A DNA stretch of 50,808 nt, taken from NCBI RefSeq assembly GCF_000381745.1, contig NZ_KB907003.1:1-50808 (forward strand), given 5' to 3'. Shown here piece after piece: positions 17,371-27,840 of the stretch. The position numbers and the translations under genes were made by a program. The notes beneath the pieces are model-generated. The model was given only the letters and a program-made list of their open reading frames with translations, made no database searches and was not told the DNA's origin. This DNA comes from Psychromonas ossibalaenae ATCC BAA-1528 (GTDB lineage: Bacteria > Pseudomonadota > Gammaproteobacteria > Enterobacterales > Psychromonadaceae). The number at the start of each line of letters is the position of its first letter. Within the stretch, counting starts at the first letter, position 1.

Positions 17371-17404
17371 AAAGCCGACTAGTACAAGCTAGTCGGCCTT
17401 TTTC
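17371..17404. terminator. Bidirectional terminator before gcvR
   Basis: GCCGACTAG (17374-17382) pairs with CTAGTCGGC (17389-17397), with an A-run on the left and a T-run on the right. It can end gcvR transcription on the minus strand and act as a second stop for the transporter gene. Confidence 0.9.
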
Positions 17405-17420
17405 TATTCAGGCTATTAAT

Positions 17421-17927
17421 TTAAGCTTGAGCACGCAGATCAATGACTAAATCAGTATCTATCTCCTGCAGAGAACTAATCAGCTGCTCCTTATTAAAGC
17501 TGTTTGAGACAGCGATCTTAAACTGGCTGGTGAATACCGTACCGCCGATATCAGGCAGCCCTAAACGATGGCACTGCATATCTTCAACTTTAATACTGTT
17601 TTCACTGAGCACCTGTGAAATCTGGCTAACTAGACCTGGACGATCTTTAGCATCAATACTTAAGTTTAAGTGTGTTGATCTGGTCTGAGAAACGCTGCCC
17701 TGTTCAACTGCCTCAACCTGAATCTCTAACGCTTTGAATTCATTAACCAGCGTTTCAACATTCTCCGCTTTAATTTCGATTTTAATCAATCCGGCAAAAT
17801 AATCATCTATATGGCTGATTCGACTGTTTAACCATTTTCCATCTAAAGCATGGGTTTTTTCTGATAATACTTTTACTAAGTCAGTTTGATTTGAGCCGCT
17901 AACTGTGACCATTATTTGAACATTCAT
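17421..17927 (-). CDS. gcvR: Glycine cleavage system regulator (ACT-domain protein, GcvR-like)
   Basis: Small cytoplasmic protein of 168 residues with two ACT domains (about 1-75 and 85-165). In E. coli GcvR antagonises the activator GcvA and so represses the glycine cleavage operon when glycine is low. The second domain has the classic ACT pattern (DRPGLVSQISQVLSENSIKVEDMQ). It has no DNA-binding domain, in keeping with action through protein contact. It stands alone, convergent with the transporter gene. Other ACT-only proteins exist, so the exact name is a family-level call. Confidence 0.8.
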   Translation of the reverse strand: MNVQIMVTVSGSNQTDLVKVLSEKTHALDGKWLNSRISHIDDYFAGLIKIEIKAENVETLVNEFKALEIQVEAVEQGSVSQTRSTHLNLSIDAKDRPGLVSQISQVLSENSIKVEDMQCHRLGLPDIGGTVFTSQFKIAVSNSFNKEQLISSLQEIDTDLVIDLRAQA

Positions 17928-18327
17928 AAACTTACTCCCATAGATGATTTACACGATTAAACGATAATTCATTGTTAATAAAAGAAACTTATACATCAAG
18001 TGTACATCTAATTAAATTATAAACCACGAATAAAATAAGCGTTATTTATCACTATTGAAAAGAAGTTAAAATAAGATCTGCAGCAGCTTTGTAAATCACG
18101 TTTGTTCACCACATAGCGATGGTCGTCAAATACTGAATTTAGAAAAAAAACAACAATTATGAGTAAATAACTGCAGATTCGGTTAAAAAAACAGCTTTAA
18201 AAAGGAGTAAAAAAATAAATATGTAATAAAATTACAGGTTTCTTGCAAAAACTGACCTAGATCAACTTTACGGTAAAATCCATTTGTTAGACTCAATCCG
18301 CACTCAATAAGCAGGACTAAATATTCG
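17928..18327. promoter_or_regulatory. Intergenic promoter region between gcvR and focA
   Basis: About 400 bp of A+T-rich DNA without a credible gene, shared by divergent gcvR and focA. It contains an FNR-like site (18252-18265) and weak -10 candidates TAAAAT (18274-18279) and TAGACT (18288-18293). A good ribosome-site-like AAGGAG at 18202-18207 is followed 13 bases later by ATG-TAA, which encodes nothing. Confidence 0.6.
18252..18265. promoter_or_regulatory. FNR-like site upstream of focA
   Basis: CTGAC-CTAG-ATCAA matches eight of ten consensus bases. Its centre is 41.5 bp before a start point expected near 18300, given the weak -10 TAGACT, which fits a class II activated promoter. Anaerobic activation of focA-pfl by FNR is established in E. 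coli. Confidence 0.55.
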
Positions 18328-19197
18328 ATGCGAGCAGAAAATAAAATTGATGAACTACTTCCTCATCAAATCACCGAAAAAGCCGACAATGTGGCTTACA
18401 GCAAAGCAACCAAGGCCTTCCTGTCCGCTTTTTATCTTGCCATTACTGCCGGCATGTTTATCAGCCTAGCTTTCGTCTTTTACATCACAGTTACTACCGG
18501 CAGTCAGGATCTTGCATGGGGCATTAAAAACTTCATCGGCGGCATTGCATTCAGCCTAGGCCTTTTATTAGTCGTTGTTGTCGGCGGCGAGTTATTTACC
18601 AGTAATACACTTACCCTTATTGCCAAAGCCAGCCACCGGATCAGCACCGCACAAATGCTAAAAAACTGGGCGGTCGTTTACTTTGGCAACTATGTCGGCG
18701 CAACTTTTTTAGTATTCCTTATATTCTTTGCTGGTTTATATAACGCAGACAATGGACAATGGGGATTAACCGCATTACAAACAGCTCAACATAAACTGCA
18801 TCATTCATTTACAGAAGCTGTCGCACTTGGTATTTTATGCAACATAATGGTCTGTCTAGCAATCTGGATGGCTTTTGGTGCGCGTACCATAACGGATAAA
18901 ATGTTTGCGGTCCTTCTGCCGGTTGCAATGTTTGTCTCTTCTGGTTTTGAACACTGTATCGCAAATATGTTTATGGTACCGACAGGGATTCTTATTCACC
19001 ATTACGCGCCGCCGGAGTTTTGGCTTGCAGTCGGCCGTAACGCCAGTGAATTTGCAGACATAACGACCATGAATTTTATACTTAACAACTTAATTCCCGT
19101 CACCATAGGTAATATTATCGGCGGCGGTGTAATTGTTGGTTTGATGCACTGGATGATCTATCTGCGTCCGGCACAAAAAAACAAAATAAATTTATAA
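18328..19197 (+). CDS. focA: Formate channel FocA
   Basis: Pentameric inner-membrane channel of the formate-nitrite transporter family that exports, and at low pH imports, formate made by PflB. The 289 residues have six predicted TM helices. The family signature FNR-type loops are visible (GGELFTSNTL and the re-entrant region NWAVVYFGNYVG). Asn-rich motif GNIIGGGVIVGLMHW marks the last helix. It starts with ATG after an AGGA ribosome site and lies 41 bp before pflB, as in the focA-pflB operon of enterobacteria and vibrios. Confidence 0.97.
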   Translation: MRAENKIDELLPHQITEKADNVAYSKATKAFLSAFYLAITAGMFISLAFVFYITVTTGSQDLAWGIKNFIGGIAFSLGLLLVVVVGGELFTSNTLTLIAKASHRISTAQMLKNWAVVYFGNYVGATFLVFLIFFAGLYNADNGQWGLTALQTAQHKLHHSFTEAVALGILCNIMVCLAIWMAFGARTITDKMFAVLLPVAMFVSSGFEHCIANMFMVPTGILIHHYAPPEFWLAVGRNASEFADITTMNFILNNLIPVTIGNIIGGGVIVGLMHWMIYLRPAQKNKINL

Positions 19198-19238
19198 GTA
19201 CATTTAATTTTAATCTCTAACTATAAAGGTAAATCTTT

Positions 19239-21524
19239 ATGACTAAACTTAACGAAGACTTTTTATCAGCATGGAACGGCTTTGCTGGTGATACTTGGAA
19301 AACTGAAGTTAATGTTCGTGACTTCATCCAAAAAAACTACACGCCGTTTGAAGGTGATGAAAGCTTCCTAGCAGATGCAACTCCAGCAACTGACACACTT
19401 TGGGAAAAAGTGATGGTTGGTATCAAACAGGAAAACAGCACACACGCTCCTGTTGATTTTGATACAGATGTTGTTTCTACAATTACTTCTCATGACGCGG
19501 GTTACATCAGCCAGGATCTGGAAACAATTGTTGGTTTACAGACTGAAGCACCGCTAAAACGTGCGATTATCCCTAACGGCGGTATTCGTATGATTGATGG
19601 TTCTTGTAAAGTTTATGGTAAAGAATTAGACGCAGGTATTCGTCAAACTTACTCTGAATTCCGTAAAACACACAACCAGGGTGTTTTTGATGTTTATACA
19701 GGTGATATCCTTAAATGTCGTAAATCAGGTGTATTAACAGGTTTACCTGATGCATACGGTCGTGGTCGTATTATTGGTGATTACCGTCGTGTTGCACTGT
19801 ACGGAATCGACTTCCTAATGGCAGAGAAAGCATCTCAACACAAAAGTTTAGAAGCTGAATTAGTTGCTGGTTCTTCATTAGAAGACACAATGAAACTGCG
19901 TGAAGAGATCTTCGAGCAGTACCGTGCTTTAGGTCAAATGAAAGAGATGGCGGCTAAATACGGCAGCGATATCTCAGGTCCTGCGACTAACGCTAAAGAA
20001 GCAATTCAGTGGACTTACTTTGGTTACCTGGCTGCAATCAAATCTCAAAACGGCGCGGCAATGTCATTTGGCCGTACAGCTTCTTTCCTTGACATCTTCA
20101 TCGAGAAAGACTTACAAGCTGGTGTTATCACTGAAACTGATGCTCAAGAGCTAATCGATCACCTGGTAATGAAACTGCGTATGGTTCGTTTCCTACGTAC
20201 TCCTGAATATGATGATCTGTTCTCTGGTGACCCTATCTGGGCTACTGAATCTATCGGTGGTATGGGTGTTGATGGTCGTACGCTTGTAACTAAAAACAGC
20301 TTCCGTTTCCTACATACACAATACACTATGGGTCCATCTCCAGAGCCGAACATCACTGTTCTATGGTCTGAAGAGCTTCCAATCAACTTCAAAAAATACT
20401 GTGCAAAAGTATCTATCGATACTTCATCTATCCAGTATGAAAATGATGATCTGATGCGTAACGACTTCGACAATGATGATTACGCCATCGCTTGTTGTGT
20501 ATCACCAATGATTGTTGGTAAGCAGATGCAGTTCTTCGGCGCGCGTGCAAACCTCGCTAAAACTCTTCTGTACGCAATCAACGGCGGCGTAGATGAAAAG
20601 TCTAAAGCACAGGTTGGTCCTCGTACTATCCCGGCAATCTCTGCTGAAGTTTTAGATTACGATGAAGTTTACTCAAACCTTGACCACTTCATGGACTGGT
20701 TAGCTGAGCAATATGTGACTGCACTTAACTGTATCCATTACATGCACGACAAATACAGCTACGAAGCGTCTCTAATGGCTCTTCATGACCGTGACGTTTC
20801 TCGCACAATGGCATGTGGTATCGCAGGTCTTTCAATTGCTGCTGACTCACTAGCTGCAATCAAATACGCAACTGTTAAACCAGTTCGTGACGAAGACGGC
20901 ATTGCAACTGATTTTGAAATCGAAGGTGATTACCCTAAATTTGGTAATAACGATCCTCGTGTAGATGATATCGCTTGTGAGCTTGTTGAAAGCTTCATGA
21001 AGAAAATTCAATCGCGCCCAATGTACCGTAACGCACGTGCTACACAGTCTATCCTTACTATTACATCTAACGTTGTATACGGTAAGAAAACGGGTAACAC
21101 TCCTGACGGTCGTCGTGCTGGTACTCCTTTTGCGCCAGGCGCAAACCCGATGCACGGACGTGATGAAAAAGGTGCGGTTGCATCATTAACATCTGTTTCT
21201 AAACTACCGTTCTCATACGCACAAGATGGTATCTCTTATACTTTCTCTATCGTACCGAACGCATTAGGTAAAACAGATGACGCACAAAAAGCTAACTTAG
21301 CGGGTCTAATGGACGGTTACTTTAAGCACACTCCTGAAATTGAAGGTGGTCAGCACTTAAACGTAAACGTAATGAACCGTGAAATGTTATTAGATGCAAT
21401 GGAAAACCCTGAGAAATACCCTCAGTTAACTATCCGTGTATCTGGTTATGCAGTTCGCTTTAACTCGCTTACTCAAGAACAGAAAAACGACGTTATCGCT
21501 CGTACGTTCACAGCGACGTTATAA
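19239..21524 (+). CDS. pflB: Formate acetyltransferase (pyruvate formate-lyase)
   Basis: Glycyl-radical enzyme converting pyruvate and CoA to acetyl-CoA and formate under anaerobic conditions. It has 761 residues (E. coli 760). The catalytic cysteine pair is Cys419-Cys420 (IACCVSPM). The glycyl-radical loop RVSGYAVRF near the C-terminus carries the radical Gly736. The full-length PFL domain and C-terminal Gly-radical domain are intact. It uses a restricted codon set, consistent with high expression. Upstream AAAGG is the ribosome site. A terminator-like hairpin and a second stem-loop separate it from pflA. Confidence 0.99.
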   Translation: MTKLNEDFLSAWNGFAGDTWKTEVNVRDFIQKNYTPFEGDESFLADATPATDTLWEKVMVGIKQENSTHAPVDFDTDVVSTITSHDAGYISQDLETIVGLQTEAPLKRAIIPNGGIRMIDGSCKVYGKELDAGIRQTYSEFRKTHNQGVFDVYTGDILKCRKSGVLTGLPDAYGRGRIIGDYRRVALYGIDFLMAEKASQHKSLEAELVAGSSLEDTMKLREEIFEQYRALGQMKEMAAKYGSDISGPATNAKEAIQWTYFGYLAAIKSQNGAAMSFGRTASFLDIFIEKDLQAGVITETDAQELIDHLVMKLRMVRFLRTPEYDDLFSGDPIWATESIGGMGVDGRTLVTKNSFRFLHTQYTMGPSPEPNITVLWSEELPINFKKYCAKVSIDTSSIQYENDDLMRNDFDNDDYAIACCVSPMIVGKQMQFFGARANLAKTLLYAINGGVDEKSKAQVGPRTIPAISAEVLDYDEVYSNLDHFMDWLAEQYVTALNCIHYMHDKYSYEASLMALHDRDVSRTMACGIAGLSIAADSLAAIKYATVKPVRDEDGIATDFEIEGDYPKFGNNDPRVDDIACELVESFMKKIQSRPMYRNARATQSILTITSNVVYGKKTGNTPDGRRAGTPFAPGANPMHGRDEKGAVASLTSVSKLPFSYAQDGISYTFSIVPNALGKTDDAQKANLAGLMDGYFKHTPEIEGGQHLNVNVMNREMLLDAMENPEKYPQLTIRVSGYAVRFNSLTQEQKNDVIARTFTATL

Positions 21525-21570
21525 AAATAAAATTATTCAGGTAAACTTTTGAGTTTGCCTGTTATAATCA

Positions 21571-21608
21571 AGAAAGGTTTCATCTTTGCGGATGAAGCCT
21601 TTCTTTTT
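21571..21608 (+). terminator. Terminator between pflB and pflA
   Basis: AGAAAGGTTTCATC (21571-21584) pairs with GATGAAGCCTTTCT (21591-21604), with one G-T pair, followed by a T-run. It lies 46 bp after the pflB stop. Read-through would be needed for pflB-pflA co-transcription, otherwise pflA has its own promoter. Confidence 0.85.
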
Positions 21609-21621
21609 GTCTAGAATAAAG

Positions 21622-21666
21622 TGATTATTTCATTTGTTTTTCATGTGGAAACAAACGAAATAATCA
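21622..21666 (+). repeat. 18-bp inverted repeat before pflA
   Basis: TGATTATTTCATTTGTTT (21622-21639) pairs with 21649-21666 with one A-C mismatch, and two G-T pairs can extend the stem toward the loop. It ends 8 bp before the pflA ribosome site AGGGG. No T-run follows. It is a long, A+T-rich RNA stem in the pflA leader or a DNA operator. Confidence 0.85.
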
Positions 21667-21684
21667 GTTTCTTAGGGGTTTTTG

Positions 21685-22425
21685 ATGTCAGTAATTGGAC
21701 ACGTTCATTCAGTTGAGACCTGTGGTACCGTAGATGGTCCAGGTATTCGTTTCATCATTTTTCTACAGGGCTGTCTGATGCGCTGTAAATACTGTCATAA
21801 CCGCGATACTTGGGATATCGAAGGCGGCAAAGATATGAGTGTCGACGAACTAATGGCAGAACTTCTGCAGTATCGTCATTTCATGAATGCGTCAGGCGGC
21901 GGTATTACCATCTCCGGCGGTGAAGCGATGCTTCAGCCGGAATTTGTCAGAGCTATGTTCGAAGCTTGTCGTTTAGAAGGTATACATACCTGTCTAGATA
22001 CCAATGGTTTTGTACGACGCATTGATCAAACAACCAAAAGTGTGCTTGATGTAGCAGACTTAGTTTTGTTAGATATCAAGCAGATGGATAATGAAAAGCA
22101 CATCGATCTGACGCATGTAAGCAATAAATACACACTTGATTTTGCTAAATATTTAGCAGAGCAGAATCAACCTGTTTACCTGCGTTACGTGGTTGTTCCC
22201 GGTTATACCGACTGCGAAGAAGATGCGCATACACTGGGTAAATTTATTGCACCGATGAAAAATATCGAAAAGATTGAAATGCTGCCTTACCATGAACTCG
22301 GCAAACATAAGTGGACCGCAATGGGCGAGATCTATCCTTTAGACGGTGTACATCCTCCATCACGCGATACCATGGAAATTATCAAAAACATTCTTTTACA
22401 ATACAATGACAACGTCATTTACTGA
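21685..22425 (+). CDS. pflA: Pyruvate formate-lyase activating enzyme
   Basis: Radical SAM enzyme that installs the glycyl radical on PflB. The 246 residues equal E. coli PflA. The iron-sulfur cluster motif C-x3-C-x2-C is at Cys30, Cys34, Cys37 ([16 protein letters not shown]), followed by the GGGIT(I)SGGE segment that contacts SAM. The ATG at 21685 is the chosen start: it has AGGGG 6-10 bp upstream, and an in-frame TTG one codon earlier is not needed. It sits 160 bp after pflB behind two stem-loops. A 9-bp hairpin follows its stop. Confidence 0.97.
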   Translation: MSVIGHVHSVETCGTVDGPGIRFIIFLQGCLMRCKYCHNRDTWDIEGGKDMSVDELMAELLQYRHFMNASGGGITISGGEAMLQPEFVRAMFEACRLEGIHTCLDTNGFVRRIDQTTKSVLDVADLVLLDIKQMDNEKHIDLTHVSNKYTLDFAKYLAEQNQPVYLRYVVVPGYTDCEEDAHTLGKFIAPMKNIEKIEMLPYHELGKHKWTAMGEIYPLDGVHPPSRDTMEIIKNILLQYNDNVIY

Positions 22426-22433
22426 TTTATCCC

Positions 22434-22454
22434 GGCAGGTAAGTTTTACCTGCC
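22434..22454 (+). terminator. Hairpin between pflA and rlmA
   Basis: GGCAGGTAA (22434-22442), a 3-base loop, and TTACCTGCC (22446-22454). It begins 8 bp after the pflA stop. No strong T-run follows, so termination may be partial. Confidence 0.5.
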
Positions 22455-22470
22455 TTAACTGAGCCGCATT

Positions 22471-23295
22471 ATGACCCCTTTTATCTGCCCGCTTTGCCAG
22501 ACTGCCTTCTCAAAAACCAACAACACGCAAATCTGCGCTAATAACCACCATTTTGATATTGCCAAAGAAGGTTACTTAAACCTGCTGCCGGTGAATGCTA
22601 AAAACTCAAAAAATCCCGGTGATAATAAAGAGATGATGCAGGCAAGACGCGCTTTTTTAAATAGTGACGGCTATTTACCGCTTGCAGAAAAAGTCAGTGA
22701 ATTAACCGCTGCATACCTGAAAGGTAAAGAACAGGCTCAGATCCTTGATTTAGGCTGTGGTGAAGGTTATTACACTGCACTTTTAGCTGAACATCTTCCC
22801 GAGCAGTTTATTATCAACGGCTTAGATATTTCCAAAGTAGCTGTACGTTATGCGGCAAAGCGTTATAAAAGCGTCAATTTCTGTGTCGCCAGTGCCTATG
22901 ATGTACCGCTCCCTGATAGCAGCTTAGATGCCCTGATTCGAATTTATGCCCCTTCTCTTGACACTGAACTGCAGCGCTTAATTAAAGCAGAGGGTTATCT
23001 GATAACCGTCACCCCTGCCCCACGTCATCTACAGCAGCTGCGTGAAAAGATTTACCAGCAGGTTAACGACCACGCAGTAGAGAATTCTGCACCTTCAGGA
23101 TTTATTAAAGTAGAACAGATAAACCTTAATTACCCGCTGCAGACAGATGATCCTGAAACGGTTAAAAATCTGATTAATATGACACCGTTTTCATGGAAGT
23201 TTAATGAGCAGAAAATGCAGGAGCTGCTAGCTGAAAAATCATGGTCGATTGAGTGTGATTTTAATCTCGAGATTTATCAAAAAGATAAAGAGTAA
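22471..23295 (+). CDS. rlmA: 23S rRNA (guanine(745)-N1)-methyltransferase RlmA
   Basis: SAM-dependent methyltransferase modifying G745 in helix 35 of 23S rRNA. The 274 residues have an N-terminal zinc ribbon (CPLCQTAF … ICANNHHFD, about 5-26) and a Rossmann domain with SAM motif I ILDLGCGEGYYT (about 90-101). Known RlmA proteins have the same zinc ribbon plus class I fold and about 269 residues. The gene follows pflA by 45 bp and seems unrelated in function. Confidence 0.9.
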   Translation: MTPFICPLCQTAFSKTNNTQICANNHHFDIAKEGYLNLLPVNAKNSKNPGDNKEMMQARRAFLNSDGYLPLAEKVSELTAAYLKGKEQAQILDLGCGEGYYTALLAEHLPEQFIINGLDISKVAVRYAAKRYKSVNFCVASAYDVPLPDSSLDALIRIYAPSLDTELQRLIKAEGYLITVTPAPRHLQQLREKIYQQVNDHAVENSAPSGFIKVEQINLNYPLQTDDPETVKNLINMTPFSWKFNEQKMQELLAEKSWSIECDFNLEIYQKDKE

Positions 23296-23571
23296 ACGGA
23301 TAAATAATAAAAACTAATTAATATGCTTTCATGTTGTGCTTAGGAATTTAACAAACACAAAAGCAGCGAAGTAAAATCTGATTTTTATGCAGGGTTCAGC
23401 AAAAACAACAACAGTAACGACAAGGTAATTACTTTTACATTAATATAACGTCGCATTTTCATCTGCAGATTTTACAGACAAAAAACGCCGAATTTACCAG
23501 CGCAGAAAAATAAGAAAACAAGGCCTGATTTATCCTCTAAAAAATCCCTGAAAAACAGTATTTAGCTATTC

Positions 23572-24021
23572 TTAAATCAGCTCATGATTTTGTAAAAAAT
23601 TATCACCACCGATTTTAAAAGCATTTTTTAATAGTCTAGCCAGGTCTAGATACGAAGGCCTGATCAGCATTTCTTCCAGCTCACAGCGCTTACCGCTCAA
23701 CTCACTCTGTATGGCGATATACCAGGGCAGCAGTTTGTTCGGTAATAATTCCTGCGAACGCTTACCTAGCCAGTATAAACCCTGAATCGGCAAGCCTAGT
23801 AAAAACAGGACAAAGGTCACAGTTATCGGCCAGACAAATAAAGACGGAAACAAAATATTCAATCCGACCACCAGCATCACAAAAGCAGGTACGGTCTTGA
23901 TTAGCAGCTGAGTGTAATAAACTACTTTACTATCAATAAACAAGCAGTTTAATGTCGGCTGTTTAGGCCATGTTTTCAGGTAATGATCGCCTTGTTTAAC
24001 GACATCTGTAAATAAGTTCAA
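23572..24021 (-). CDS. yfbV: YfbV family (UPF0208) inner-membrane protein
   Basis: Small membrane protein of 149 residues with two closely spaced TM helices (about 45-90). In E. coli YfbV is linked to keeping the Ter macrodomain insulated from flanking DNA; the mechanism is not known. The start is TTG at 24021: a strong GGAGGG lies 5-6 bp upstream and the following residues (MNLFTDVVKQGDHYLKTWP) match the family N-terminus. Divergence from ackA-pta is a conserved gammaproteobacterial arrangement. Confidence 0.9.
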   Translation of the reverse strand: MNLFTDVVKQGDHYLKTWPKQPTLNCLFIDSKVVYYTQLLIKTVPAFVMLVVGLNILFPSLFVWPITVTFVLFLLGLPIQGLYWLGKRSQELLPNKLLPWYIAIQSELSGKRCELEEMLIRPSYLDLARLLKNAFKIGGDNFLQNHELI

Positions 24022-24170
24022 TAGCCCTCCGGATAACAATAAATAACGGCTGTAAATTAACACTAGCAAGAGTTTGCAGAATTGTTAATAAAAAATTTGA
24101 TTTTAAATAATTTTTACCCCGATTGTAGATTGTCATTTTATTACATAAGCGTAGACTTCAGTAAAAATTA

Positions 24171-24186
24171 TGTGAAGCAAATCACC
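24171..24186. promoter_or_regulatory. CRP-like site upstream of ackA
   Basis: TGTGA-AGCAAA-TCACC matches nine of ten bases of the CRP consensus TGTGA-N6-TCACA. It is centred about 110 bp before ackA and 150 bp before yfbV in the divergent region. The pattern is common, so it needs experimental support. Confidence 0.5.
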
Positions 24187-24287
24187 CGCTCAAGAACATG
24201 AAATAACGGCGGACTGCACACATGGTAGCGTTTTCATCAGTTAGTCGGCTGATGACTATTATCTTAATTTATTTAGTGGAATTTTTC

Positions 24288-25487
24288 ATGAGCAATAAAC
24301 TAGTTCTTGTCCTTAATTGTGGTAGTTCTTCTCTCAAGTTTGCTGTTATCAATGCTAATAACGGTGATGAAATTATCAGCGGTCTTGCTGAATGCTTTAA
24401 TCTTCCCGATGCGCGTATGAAGTGGAATATTTCAGGGAAGAAAGATGCAGCACATCTGCCTCCAAATAGCGCACATGCTGAAGCAATCTCTTATATTGTA
24501 GAAGAAATCATTAAAAATGAGCAGGGTCTTGCAGAACAATTTGTTGCTGTAGGACACCGTGTTGTTCATGGTGGAGAGAAATTTACTGAATCAGTCGTCA
24601 TTACTCCTGACGTTTGTAAAAGCATTAAAGAGTGTGCTTCTTTAGCTCCTCTACATAACCCGGCAGCCATTATGGGCATTAAAGCAGCACGAGCAGCTTT
24701 CCCTGAACTACCACAAGTTGCTGTTTTCGACACCGCATTCCACCAGACAATGCCAGCATCTGCTTTTCTATACGCGCTGCCGTACCACCTCTATAAAGAG
24801 AAAGGTATTCGTCGTTACGGTATGCACGGAACAAGCCATCTGTTTGTCAGCCGTGAAGCAGCCCGCCTATTAGATAAACCTCTTGCAGAAACGAACGTTA
24901 TCACAGCTCACTTAGGCAACGGCGGTTCTGTTTGTGCTGTAAAAAATGGTAAATGCGTTGATACAAGCATGGGCATGACACCACTTGCTGGTTTAGTCAT
25001 GGGTACGCGTTGTGGTGATATTGACCCAAGTATTATTGAACATCTTGTTGCACGTGAAGGTTACAGCCCTGCCGGCGTAATGGACATTTTACAAAAACAG
25101 AGCGGCTTATTAGGTATTTCTGGTGTCTCAAGTGACTTCCGTGATATTCAAAGTGCTTGTGAAAAAGGCAATGAACAAGCAATATTAGCACGTGATATTT
25201 TCTGTTATCGTTTAGCTAAATATATTGCGGGTTATGCTGTACCGCTAGGTCGTATTGATGCGCTGGTATTCACTGGAGGTATCGGTGAGAACTCTGCCAT
25301 GGTACGCGATAAAGTACTTAATCTATTATCCGTGTTTGGTTACCAGGTTGATAGCGAGAAAAATGAAACTACAATACTCGGCAAGAAAGGTACCATCACC
25401 ACGGAAAACTCTCCAACAGCAATGGTTATACCAACCAATGAAGAGTGGGTGATTGCACAAGATTCAGCATCACTCGTTTCTGCTTAA
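24288..25487 (+). CDS. ackA: Acetate kinase
   Basis: Converts acetyl phosphate and ADP to acetate and ATP, giving substrate-level ATP in fermentation. The 399 residues match E. coli AckA (400). ASKHA-fold motifs include [11 protein letters not shown] near the N-terminus, the HRVVHGG segment, MHGTSH, and the ATP-binding [10 protein letters not shown]. The reading frame is open for 22 more codons upstream, but the ATG at 24288 gives the family N-terminus ([12 protein letters not shown]) and has AGTGGA as ribosome site. pta follows after 73 bp, with a short attenuator-like hairpin between them. Confidence 0.98.
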   Translation: MSNKLVLVLNCGSSSLKFAVINANNGDEIISGLAECFNLPDARMKWNISGKKDAAHLPPNSAHAEAISYIVEEIIKNEQGLAEQFVAVGHRVVHGGEKFTESVVITPDVCKSIKECASLAPLHNPAAIMGIKAARAAFPELPQVAVFDTAFHQTMPASAFLYALPYHLYKEKGIRRYGMHGTSHLFVSREAARLLDKPLAETNVITAHLGNGGSVCAVKNGKCVDTSMGMTPLAGLVMGTRCGDIDPSIIEHLVAREGYSPAGVMDILQKQSGLLGISGVSSDFRDIQSACEKGNEQAILARDIFCYRLAKYIAGYAVPLGRIDALVFTGGIGENSAMVRDKVLNLLSVFGYQVDSEKNETTILGKKGTITTENSPTAMVIPTNEEWVIAQDSASLVSA

Positions 25488-25506
25488 ACCATATTAATAA
25501 CAAACT

Positions 25507-25530
25507 GGGGAGTTCGTGCTCCTCTTTTTT
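25507..25530 (+). terminator. Attenuator-like hairpin between ackA and pta
   Basis: GGGGAG (25507-25512) pairs with CTCCTC (25519-25524) across a six-base loop, including one G-T pair, and six Ts follow directly. It is 19 bp after ackA and 31 bp before pta, so it may lower pta transcription relative to ackA. Confidence 0.6.
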
Positions 25531-25560
25531 CCTTAAATTCTATCCATAAAAGGAATAGTC

Positions 25561-27723
25561 ATGTCTCGTACAATTATGCTGATTCCCATCGGTTCTGGTG
25601 TCGGTGTTACTTCTGTCAGTCTTGGAATGGTCCGTGCAATGGAACGCCAAGGTGTTGCCGTTAACTTCTTCAAACCGATTGCTCAGCCGCGTCCCGGTGA
25701 TACAGGACCAGAGCGATCAACAACAACGCTTCGTAACGGTTCATCATTAACTCCGCCAGAGCCGTTTTCAATGAAATACGCAGAAAACCTAATCTCTTCA
25801 GGCAGAACTTCTGATTTATTAGAAAATATCGTTGAGCGTTTTCGTGAAGGCACCAAAGAAAGTGATGTCATTATTGTTGAAGGTCTAGTACCTACAGACA
25901 AACACCAGTTTGCTAATGAAATTAACTACAGCATCGCCAAAGCATTAAGCGCTGAAATGGTATTTGTTACCCACCCAAGTAACGATTCTTCGCAGCAGTT
26001 AAAAGAACGTATGGAAATTGCGGTCTCTTCTTTCGGCGGTAAAAAGAACAAACGCATTGCCGGCTGTATCATTAATAAAGTTGGTGCGCCGGTCGATGAA
26101 AATGATAAATCACGTCCTGATTTAACAGAAATGTTTGATATTCCAGATGGTGTTGTAAATAACAATCTGGAAGTCTTACAAATGTTCAGCAAAAGCCCGC
26201 TGCCGATTCTAGGCTGTATTCCATGGAGTGCTGAGTTAATTGCACCACGCGTAAAAGATCTTGCGACCCACCTTGAAGCACAAGTCTTAAATGTAGGTGA
26301 TCTTGATAACCGTCGTTTACACAGTGTTACTTTCTGTGCCCGCTCAATTCCGAATATGGTTGAGCACTTTAAAGCAGGCTCAATGCTGGTTACTTCCGGT
26401 GATCGTAGTGACGTGATTATCGCAGCGTGTTTAGCTGTGATGAACGGCATGAAAATCGGCTGTTTATTACTAACCGGCGACTACCCGCCGGAAGAAGAAG
26501 TAATGAAACTGTGCAGCCGTGCAATGGAGTCTGGTTTACCGATTTTATTAATCAAGAGTAATACCTGGCAGACAGCGCAGCGCCTGCAGCATTTCAATAT
26601 GGAAATTCCAGTTGATGATATTGAGCGTATCGAAAAAGTACAGGAATATATTGCCAGCCATATCGACAAACACTGGCTGAACACGCTGACTGAAGATTCA
26701 TCTTTAACACGCCGTCTGTCGCCTCCTGCGTTCCGTTACCACTTAACAGAGCTGGCACGCAAAACTAGTCAGCGTATTGTATTACCAGAAGGTGAAGAGC
26801 CTCGTACCATTCAGGCGGCGCTTATCTGTGCACAGCGCGGTATTGCAAAACCCGTTTTATTAGGCAACCCGGAAGAAATTCACCGCATCGCAACACAGCA
26901 GGGTATTGAACTGACCGATGATGTTGAAATCATTAATCCGTTTGATGTACTTGAAAATTATGTTGCACCTATGGTTGAACTGCGTAAAGCCAAAGGCCTG
27001 ACTGAAGTTGTAGCCCGCGAACAGCTGCAGGACACGGTTGTATTAGGTACTATGATGCTGGCAGAAAATGAAGTTGCAGGTCTGGTTTCAGGCGCAGTTC
27101 ATACCACAGCAAATACTATTCGTCCGCCGCTGCAGTTAGTTAAAACAGCACCGGATGCAAGCTTAGTATCTTCTATCTTCTTTATGCTGCTGCCTGATCA
27201 GGTATTAGTTTACGGTGACTGTGCAATCAACCCGGATCCGACTGCCGAGCAGCTTGCAGATATCGCTATTCAGTCAGCTGATTCAGCAATCGCATTCGGT
27301 ATTGATCCGAAAGTTGCAATGATCAGTTACTCTACGGGTACTTCTGGTGCCGGCAGTGATGTTGAAAAAGTACGTGAAGCAACTAAAATCGCCCAGGACC
27401 GCCGCCCGGATCTTCTTATTGACGGTCCGCTTCAATATGATGCGGCTGTGATGGAAAATGTTGCCCAAAGCAAAGCGCCTAACAGCCCTGTTGCCGGTAA
27501 AGCGACTGTATTTATCTTCCCTGACTTAAATACAGGTAATACAACTTACAAAGCGGTACAGCGTAGTGCGGACCTGATCAGTATCGGTCCAATGCTTCAG
27601 GGTATGCGTAAGCCGGTTAACGACTTATCTCGTGGTGCACTGGTTGATGATATTGTCTACACAATCGCATTAACTGCAATTCAGGCTACCCAGGCTGAAG
27701 AAAAAGCTGCTGCTGAAGCTTGA
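25561..27723 (+). CDS. pta: Phosphate acetyltransferase
   Basis: Interconverts acetyl-CoA and acetyl phosphate; partner of AckA. It is the long enterobacterial form (720 residues; E. coli 714) with an N-terminal P-loop-like regulatory domain ([17 protein letters not shown], about 1-190), a DRTGG domain (about 220-340) and the C-terminal catalytic PTA_PTB domain (about 390-715; [29 protein letters not shown]). The N-terminal domain in E. coli makes the enzyme sensitive to NADH and pyruvate. A strong terminator follows. Confidence 0.98.
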   Translation: MSRTIMLIPIGSGVGVTSVSLGMVRAMERQGVAVNFFKPIAQPRPGDTGPERSTTTLRNGSSLTPPEPFSMKYAENLISSGRTSDLLENIVERFREGTKESDVIIVEGLVPTDKHQFANEINYSIAKALSAEMVFVTHPSNDSSQQLKERMEIAVSSFGGKKNKRIAGCIINKVGAPVDENDKSRPDLTEMFDIPDGVVNNNLEVLQMFSKSPLPILGCIPWSAELIAPRVKDLATHLEAQVLNVGDLDNRRLHSVTFCARSIPNMVEHFKAGSMLVTSGDRSDVIIAACLAVMNGMKIGCLLLTGDYPPEEEVMKLCSRAMESGLPILLIKSNTWQTAQRLQHFNMEIPVDDIERIEKVQEYIASHIDKHWLNTLTEDSSLTRRLSPPAFRYHLTELARKTSQRIVLPEGEEPRTIQAALICAQRGIAKPVLLGNPEEIHRIATQQGIELTDDVEIINPFDVLENYVAPMVELRKAKGLTEVVAREQLQDTVVLGTMMLAENEVAGLVSGAVHTTANTIRPPLQLVKTAPDASLVSSIFFMLLPDQVLVYGDCAINPDPTAEQLADIAIQSADSAIAFGIDPKVAMISYSTGTSGAGSDVEKVREATKIAQDRRPDLLIDGPLQYDAAVMENVAQSKAPNSPVAGKATVFIFPDLNTGNTTYKAVQRSADLISIGPMLQGMRKPVNDLSRGALVDDIVYTIALTAIQATQAEEKAAAEA

Positions 27724-27744
27724 GCTTAGTCTTTAGCAAATCTT

Positions 27745-27783
27745 AAAAAGCCCCGCCTGGTTAAACAGAGCGGGGCTTTTTTA
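27745..27783 (+). terminator. Intrinsic terminator of ackA-pta
   Basis: AGCCCCGC (27749-27756) pairs with GCGGGGCT (27770-27777), with an A-run before and a T-run after. The reversed direction is also possible for the gene at 27841 on the minus strand. Confidence 0.93.
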
Positions 27784-27840
27784 TATCAGCGATTACGGAT
27801 AACTTGTTTTAAAGAAATTTAAAAAGTATTTTGCGAGACT

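Noticed and set aside
18202-18226. AAGGAG followed by ATG-TAA, a possible start-stop minimal reading frame
   Set aside because: Spacing of 13 bases is too long and the frame encodes only one residue; in A+T-rich DNA it is likely chance.
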